From Bariatricus massiliensis (GTDB taxonomy: Bacteria; Bacillota; Clostridia; Lachnospirales; Lachnospiraceae), in contig NZ_LT574836.1 in assembly GCF_900086725.1 (NCBI RefSeq), positions 390,034 to 454,033 of the forward strand: a DNA stretch of 64,000 nt, in the 5' to 3' direction. The first letter of the stretch is position 1. Each line of letters begins with the position of its first letter. Under the pieces are notes generated by a model. The model was not told the origin of the DNA and made no database searches. It saw only the letters and a list, made by a program, of their open reading frames with translations. This document shows, piece by piece, positions 61,821 through 64,000 of this stretch. Position numbers and translations under genes: made by a program.

Positions 61821-62585
61821 ATGGGCAATGTTATAGAGGTCAGAGGTGTAAAGATTGGAGAGGGAATCCCCAAAATCTGTGTTCCCATTGTAGGGAAGAC
61901 AAAAGAGGAGATTCTGAATTCAGCAAGGTCTTTTGAAAATGCCGCGCCCGACATAGTAGAATGGCGGGTGGACTGGTTCGAGGGAGTGTTCGATTTTCAG
62001 CAGGTGGAGGACGTGCTGAAAGAGCTGCGCGGGGTATTGGCGGAAACGCCGATTCTGTTCACATTCCGCACATCAAAGGAAGGCGGAGAGAAGTCTATTG
62101 ACGTTTCCGACTATGTTGAATTAAATAAAATGGCGACGGCCACCGGACTGGCAGACTTGGTGGATGTGGAAGTATTTACCGGCGATGAGGTGGTAAAAGA
62201 CATTGTCAAGTGCGCTCATGAACACGGTGTCAAAGTGGTTGCCTCAAATCATGATTTTGATAAGACACCAGAGAAGGATGATATCGTGGGACGTCTGTGC
62301 AAGATGCAGGAGCTGGGGGCTGATATCCCGAAGATTGCGGTGATGCCGCAGTCGAAGAGAGATGTACTTACCTTGCTCGCGGCTACGGAGGAGATGGTTT
62401 CGGAATATGCGAAGCGTCCGATTATCACCATGTCAATGGCAGGGACAGGGCTCATCAGCCGCCTGTGCGGAGAAGTATTCGGCTCAACCCTGACTTTTGG
62501 GGCAGTCGGGAAGGCATCCGCCCCGGGGCAGATGAATGCACTGCAGCTAAGAGAGATTTTAAGCATGATACATGAGAGTATGTAG
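61821..62585 (+). CDS. aroD: Type I 3-dehydroquinate dehydratase
   Basis: AroD interconverts 3-dehydroquinate and 3-dehydroshikimate through a Schiff base. The 254-residue protein has EWRVDWFE, catalytic His144 in ASNHDF, Schiff-base Lys171 in PKIAVMP and the C-terminal GSTLTFGAVGKASAPGQ loop. Position, length and residues match E. coli AroD. AAGGAGGAG precedes the start. In this operon it would work with YdiB to funnel quinate into the shikimate pathway. Confidence 0.96.
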   Translation: MGNVIEVRGVKIGEGIPKICVPIVGKTKEEILNSARSFENAAPDIVEWRVDWFEGVFDFQQVEDVLKELRGVLAETPILFTFRTSKEGGEKSIDVSDYVELNKMATATGLADLVDVEVFTGDEVVKDIVKCAHEHGVKVVASNHDFDKTPEKDDIVGRLCKMQELGADIPKIAVMPQSKRDVLTLLAATEEMVSEYAKRPIITMSMAGTGLISRLCGEVFGSTLTFGAVGKASAPGQMNALQLREILSMIHESM

Positions 62586-62640
62586 GAAAACGATGTGGGA
62601 GAAAGTCCGGATATAACTGGAAGGGAGAGCAGGGAAGCGG

Positions 62641-63132
62641 ATGAAAAGAGTGTGGAATTGGCTGAATGAAAGTCTGGAAGAATTTCTGATGGCAGCCAGC
62701 TTGATTTTGATGACTGTTATTATGGGAATACAAGTGTTTTCAAGATATGTACTGGGTGCATCACTTTCATGGTCTGAAGAAGTGACACGGTATTTGTTCG
62801 TGTGGGCTGGATTTATAAGTGTCAGCTATTGCACGAAAAAATGTATCTCTATAAAGATAGAACAGTTCGTGGCTGTTTTCCCAAGAAAGGGGAAGGCAAT
62901 CTTTAAGCTGGTCAACCATACGATGGAGTTGTTGTTCTTTTTCTACTTAATACCGTTTGCGTTTCGGTATATGCTTTCCGCTTATGTGAGCGGACAGGTG
63001 AGTCCGGCTTGCGGTATCCCTATGTATTATGTGCAGGCAGCTCCCTTCGTCAGCTTTCTCCTTGTTTCTTTTCGAATCATCCAGAGATGGTGGATCGAGT
63101 TTCAGACCGTGCGTGGAAAGAGGGGGGAGTAG
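62641..63132 (+). CDS. TRAP transporter small permease (DctQ)
   Basis: The 163-residue protein has four hydrophobic helices and the DctQ signature ASLSWSEEVTRYLFVWAGFIS. It forms the small membrane subunit of a tripartite ATP-independent transporter for organic acids. The large subunit follows three bases on. It lies 55 bases after aroD in the same direction, so it may carry a substrate of that pathway. Confidence 0.92.
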   Translation: MKRVWNWLNESLEEFLMAASLILMTVIMGIQVFSRYVLGASLSWSEEVTRYLFVWAGFISVSYCTKKCISIKIEQFVAVFPRKGKAIFKLVNHTMELLFFFYLIPFAFRYMLSAYVSGQVSPACGIPMYYVQAAPFVSFLLVSFRIIQRWWIEFQTVRGKRGE

Positions 63133-63135
63133 AAG

Positions 63136-64000
63136 ATGCCGGCAGTAGTCGTATTTATAATATTTGTAGTATGTCTGGTGACTGCCATACCTGTTTCCAT
63201 TACGCTTGGTATTGCTTCGATTCTTCCGGGGGCGTTTGATTCTTCTTTTACAGCTACCGGACAATTCATTGTGCGCTCTATGCTGGGGGGAATCGACAGC
63301 TTCCCTTTGCTTGCGGTTCCCATGTTCGTACTTTCCGGAATTGTGATGGCAAAGGGGGGAATCTCCAGAAAACTATTTGATGTGTTTGCATATTTTTTGG
63401 GAAAACTGACGGCAGGAATGCCTTGTGCAGTCATTGTGACATGCCTTTTTTATGGGGCAATCTCCGGGTCTGCCCCGGCCACGGTGGCGGCGGTGGGAAG
63501 TATGACGATTCCAATTCTCACAAAGCTGGGATATGACAAAAAGTTCTCCACGGCTGTGGTCGCCGTGGCGGGCGGTCTGGGAGTCATAATTCCACCCAGT
63601 ATCCCTTTTATTATGTACGGCATGGCTTCAGGAGAATCTGTGAGTGATCTGTTTATCTCAGGCATTATCCCCGGAATTTTAATAGGCGCTTTATTGATGG
63701 CTTATACTGTATTCTACTGCAGAAAGCACGGGGAGGACAAAGAAAAGATTCACGCGGTTGTGGATGAACTGCATGACAAAGGATTTTGGGCGGTGCTGAG
63801 GGAGAGTTTTTTTGCACTGTTAAGCCCGGTCATTATTCTTGGATGTATTTATTCCGGTGTCGCGTCCCCCACGGAGGCGGCGGTCATATCGGTATTCTAT
63901 GCGGCTGCTGTGAGCCTCCTTATTTATAAGACCATTAAGCTGAAAGATATATGGGGGATTCTTGTAGAGACAGTCCGTACGTATGCGCCCATCCTTTTTA
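63136..64000 (+). CDS. TRAP transporter large permease (DctM), truncated by the window end
   Basis: The frame is open from the ATG at 63136 to the last base (288 codons). It encodes membrane helices and DctM motifs: VPMFVLSGIVMAKGGISRKL, GAISGSAPATVAAVGSMTIP, GGLGVIIPPSIPFIMYG and GVASPTEAAVISV. AGGGGGGAGT precedes the start. The full family protein has about 425 residues, so roughly a third lies beyond the window, where the solute receptor DctP would also be sought. Confidence 0.93.
   Translation, partial: MPAVVVFIIFVVCLVTAIPVSITLGIASILPGAFDSSFTATGQFIVRSMLGGIDSFPLLAVPMFVLSGIVMAKGGISRKLFDVFAYFLGKLTAGMPCAVIVTCLFYGAISGSAPATVAAVGSMTIPILTKLGYDKKFSTAVVAVAGGLGVIIPPSIPFIMYGMASGESVSDLFISGIIPGILIGALLMAYTVFYCRKHGEDKEKIHAVVDELHDKGFWAVLRESFFALLSPVIILGCIYSGVASPTEAAVISVFYAAAVSLLIYKTIKLKDIWGILVETVRTYAPILF

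Overview
The window is one end-to-end stretch of a low-to-moderate GC Firmicutes chromosome. It most resembles an anaerobic, spore-forming member of Lachnospiraceae (Clostridium cluster XIVa). The evidence is the sporulation genes spoIVA and sigK, CodY, a perfect CIRCE element ahead of groESL, RNase J, the IreB-RuvX-DUF1292 trio, strong AGGAGG ribosome binding sites, and the pairing of a NifS-like desulfurase with ThiI. Coding density is high. I see no CRISPR array, tRNA gene, insertion sequence or prophage. The window opens inside der and closes inside a TRAP large-permease gene.

Layout. 1-7.3 kb: der-plsY-gpsA, a pyrophosphatase-like fusion protein, two minus-strand membrane proteins (one a CDF transporter), spoIVA and a ZIP transporter. 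7.3-11.7 kb: purine nucleoside phosphorylase, an MTA/SAH/adenosine-type deaminase, a MogA-like protein, an MBL hydrolase, RNase HI, then the RNase P RNA. 11.7-17.3 kb: an M24 aminopeptidase-LysR pair divergent from a purine permease-adenine deaminase operon. 17.3-21.2 kb: a solitary substrate-binding lipoprotein and a 1024-residue MscS channel with two extracytoplasmic sensor domains. 21.2-27.5 kb: pyrBI (minus), pheA, a DUF815 ATPase, a GH25 lipoprotein and cysteine desulfidase. 27.5-32.7 kb: a manganese riboswitch with mntP, then prmA-rsmE-nifS-thiI. 32.7-40.3 kb: a histidine-less HPr-like protein, mtaB, ireB-ruvX-DUF1292, RNase J, and the trmR-U32 protein pair for wobble-uridine modification. 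40.3-50.4 kb: sigK, a cell-wall amidase, yifB/comM-dprA-topA-codY, groESL. 50.4-55.4 kb: guaB, a second amidase with a structured leader, a chorismate mutase-shikimate kinase fusion, a YqeG phosphatase and a gamma-carbonic anhydrase-like protein. 55.5-64 kb: an Fe-S old-yellow-enzyme reductase, two LysR regulators, and a ydiB-MFS-aroD operon running into a TRAP transporter.

How the parts connect. Purine salvage recurs (PNP, deaminase, permease, adenine deaminase, guaB). Aromatic amino-acid metabolism is represented by pheA, the AroQ-AroK fusion and the ydiB/aroD set. The ydiB/aroD set looks like an inducible quinate/shikimate-use locus because it has its own transporters and LysR genes. The observations most worth following are the SBP plus double-sensor MscS pair, a dispersed intergenic repeat lying in the leaders of mntP and trmR, the unassigned hairpin leader of the 52.7 kb amidase gene, the HPr-like protein that lacks His15, and a sigma-K gene that encodes no pro-sequence.
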